From: Streptococcus sp.
GTDB taxonomy: Bacteria > Bacillota > Bacilli > Lactobacillales > Streptococcaceae
DNA: 6,251 nucleotides
NCBI GenBank assembly: GCA_030825825.1
Contig: JAPJPE010000071.1
Span: forward strand, 1 to 6,251
Direction of reading: 5' to 3'
Below the pieces are notes generated by a model. It was not told the origin of the DNA. It saw only the letters and a program-made list of their open reading frames with translations, and made no database searches. Shown in pieces: positions 4,819-6,251 of this stretch. How positions within the stretch are numbered: position 1 is the first letter of the stretch; each line of letters begins with the position of its first letter. Made by a program: the position numbers and the translations under genes.

Positions 4819-6251
4819 TTAGAACAAGCCGATCGCTGTTCCATCAGCAGCTACATCCATATTTAAAGCAGCTGGACGTTTTGGTAGACCAGGCATGGTC
4901 ATGACATCCCCTGTCAAAGCGACAATAAAGCCTGCTCCCAATTTTGGAACCACTTCACGAATAGTGATTTCAAAGTTTTCAGGAGCTCCCAAGGCATTTG
5001 GATTATCAGAGAAGCTATATTGTGTTTTGGCCATACAGATTGGCAACTTATCCCAACCATTTTTCACGATTTGGGCAATTTGTGTCTTAGCTTTCTTCTC
5101 AAAGTTTACCTTGCTACCACGGTATATCTCCGTCACAATTTTTTCAATTTTTTCTTCTACAGAAAGGTTGTTATCATACAAACGTGTGTAGGTAGCTGGA
5201 CTTGTTTCGATGGTTTGAACCAAGGTTTCAGCAAGGTCAACTCCACCTTCAGCACCATTCGCCCATACGCTCGCAAGCTCTACTGGTACCTCAATTTCAG
5301 CACACAATTCTTTCAAAGCAGCAATTTCTGCTGCTGTATCGGTGATAAATTCATTGATGGCAACTACTGCAGGAATGCCAAACTTACGAATATTTTCAAC
5401 GTGACGTTTTAAGTTGGCAAAACCAGCACGAACAGCCTCTACATTTTCTTCAGTCAGAGCATCCTTGGTAACTCCACCATTCATCTTAAGGGCACGAAGT
5501 GTCGCTACGATCACTACTGCATCTGGAGAAGTAGGCAAGTTTGGCGTTTTAATATCGAGGAATTTTTCAGCACCAAGGTCAGCACCAAAACCTGCTTCTG
5601 TAATTGTATAGTCCGCTAAATGAAGAGCTGTCGTCGTTGCTAATACAGAGTTACATCCATGGGCAATATTGGCAAATGGACCACCGTGAACAAAGGCAGG
5701 CGTTCCATAGATGGTTTGAACCAAGTTTGGCTTAATCGCATCTTTAAGGATCAAGGCAAGAGCCCCTTCCACTTCTAAATCACGGACATAAACTGGACTG
5801 CGATCATAGCGGTAACCGATCACAATATTAGCCAAACGGCCTTTCAAATCTTCAATATCTGTCGCCAAGCAAAGGATGGCCATAATCTCAGAAGCAACTG
5901 TAATATCAAAACCGTCTTCACGCGGAATCCCATTCAAAGGACCACCAAGACCTACACTGACATGGCGCAAAGCACGGTCATTCAAATCCACTACCCGTTT
6001 CCAAATAATGCGACGTTGGTCAATACCGACCTCATTTCCTTGATGCAAATGATTGTCAATCAAAGCAGAAAGAGCATTATTTGCCGTTGTAATGGCATGC
6101 ATATCCCCTGTGAAATGAAGGTTGATGTCTTCCATCGGTAGAACCTGGGCATAACCACCTCCAGCAGCACCACCTTTAATCCCCATAACCGGTCCTAAAG
6201 AAGGTTCGCGAATGGCAATCATGGTTTTTTTACCGATTTTATTCAAAGCAT
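4819..6251 (-). CDS. fhs: Formate-tetrahydrofolate ligase, N-terminus outside the window (partial)
   Basis: This cytoplasmic enzyme makes 10-formyl-tetrahydrofolate from formate, ATP and tetrahydrofolate, feeding purine and formyl-methionine synthesis. About 477 codons are visible against roughly 556 in the family. Numbering from the TTG codon at 6246, the motifs are REPSLGP (13-19), the glycine-rich signature GIKGGAAGGGY (22-32), FTGDMHAI (45-52), HGGPFANIAHGCNS (187-200), TEAGFGADLGAEKFLDIK (216-233), the second signature VATLRALKMNGG (247-258) and the conserved C-terminal end MTMPGLPKRPAA (449-460). The frame stays open to the right edge, reading Ala-Leu-Asn-Lys-Ile-Gly-Lys-Lys. This matches the interior of the family just after the ATP-binding P-loop, so the TTG is an internal leucine codon. 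The P-loop (GEGKTT type) and the promoter lie outside the window. It converges on the MATE gene. Confidence 0.96.
   Translation of the reverse strand, partial: ALNKIGKKTMIAIREPSLGPVMGIKGGAAGGGYAQVLPMEDINLHFTGDMHAITTANNALSALIDNHLHQGNEVGIDQRRIIWKRVVDLNDRALRHVSVGLGGPLNGIPREDGFDITVASEIMAILCLATDIEDLKGRLANIVIGYRYDRSPVYVRDLEVEGALALILKDAIKPNLVQTIYGTPAFVHGGPFANIAHGCNSVLATTTALHLADYTITEAGFGADLGAEKFLDIKTPNLPTSPDAVVIVATLRALKMNGGVTKDALTEENVEAVRAGFANLKRHVENIRKFGIPAVVAINEFITDTAAEIAALKELCAEIEVPVELASVWANGAEGGVDLAETLVQTIETSPATYTRLYDNNLSVEEKIEKIVTEIYRGSKVNFEKKAKTQIAQIVKNGWDKLPICMAKTQYSFSDNPNALGAPENFEITIREVVPKLGAGFIVALTGDVMTMPGLPKRPAALNMDVAADGTAIGLF

Noticed and set aside
4895..5611. Three plus-strand open frames opposite fhs
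   Set aside because: They are antisense to strongly conserved fhs coding sequence and lack start signals or recognisable motifs, so they are shadows.
1..6251. Mobile elements, CRISPR repeats, tRNA/rRNA, BOX/RUP-type repeats, toxin-antitoxin or phage-defence genes
   Set aside because: I looked on both strands and found no repeat arrays, transposase-like frames, cloverleaf patterns or defence-type domains. All long coding frames fit ordinary housekeeping or transport families.

Overview
The window reads as an ordinary core-type chromosomal stretch of a low-GC Gram-positive coccus, most likely Streptococcus. This rests on protein-level resemblance to streptococcal BrnQ, YdcF-like, MATE and Fhs proteins, on Shine-Dalgarno sites of the AAGGAG type, on extended -10 promoters, and on short intergenic gaps with A/T-flanked hairpin terminators. 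The species cannot be fixed from this window. There is no insertion sequence, phage gene, CRISPR array, tRNA, rRNA or long repeat. I found no convincing new multi-gene system.

Layout from left to right. Bases 1-11 hold what looks like the first codons of a minus-strand gene leaving the window, with its own promoter. Next is brnQ (minus), a branched-chain amino acid carrier, closed by a strong terminator. A 195-bp divergent region separates it from a YdcF/SanA/ElyC-like membrane protein gene (plus). That gene converges on a GNAT acetyltransferase gene (minus) across a shared two-way hairpin. A 95-bp divergent region with two back-to-back promoters then leads to a MATE-family efflux transporter gene (plus). 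This in turn converges, across another hairpin, on fhs (minus), formate-tetrahydrofolate ligase, whose N-terminus lies beyond the right edge.

The five main genes alternate strand (-,+,-,+,-). The four whose upstream regions are visible each have a recognisable promoter, so they look like single-gene transcription units and not an operon. Functions are mixed: amino acid uptake, envelope biogenesis, acetylation, drug or metabolite export, and one-carbon metabolism. Nothing ties them into one pathway.

The most interesting signals are regulatory. The MATE gene appears to give a leaderless mRNA. A perfect 15-bp dyad covers the -10 region of the YdcF-like gene. Weak CodY-like sites lie just upstream of the brnQ promoter. 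Two naive long-ORF starts are wrong: the TTG at 1547 is part of the brnQ -35 box, and the TTG at 6246 is an internal leucine codon of truncated fhs.
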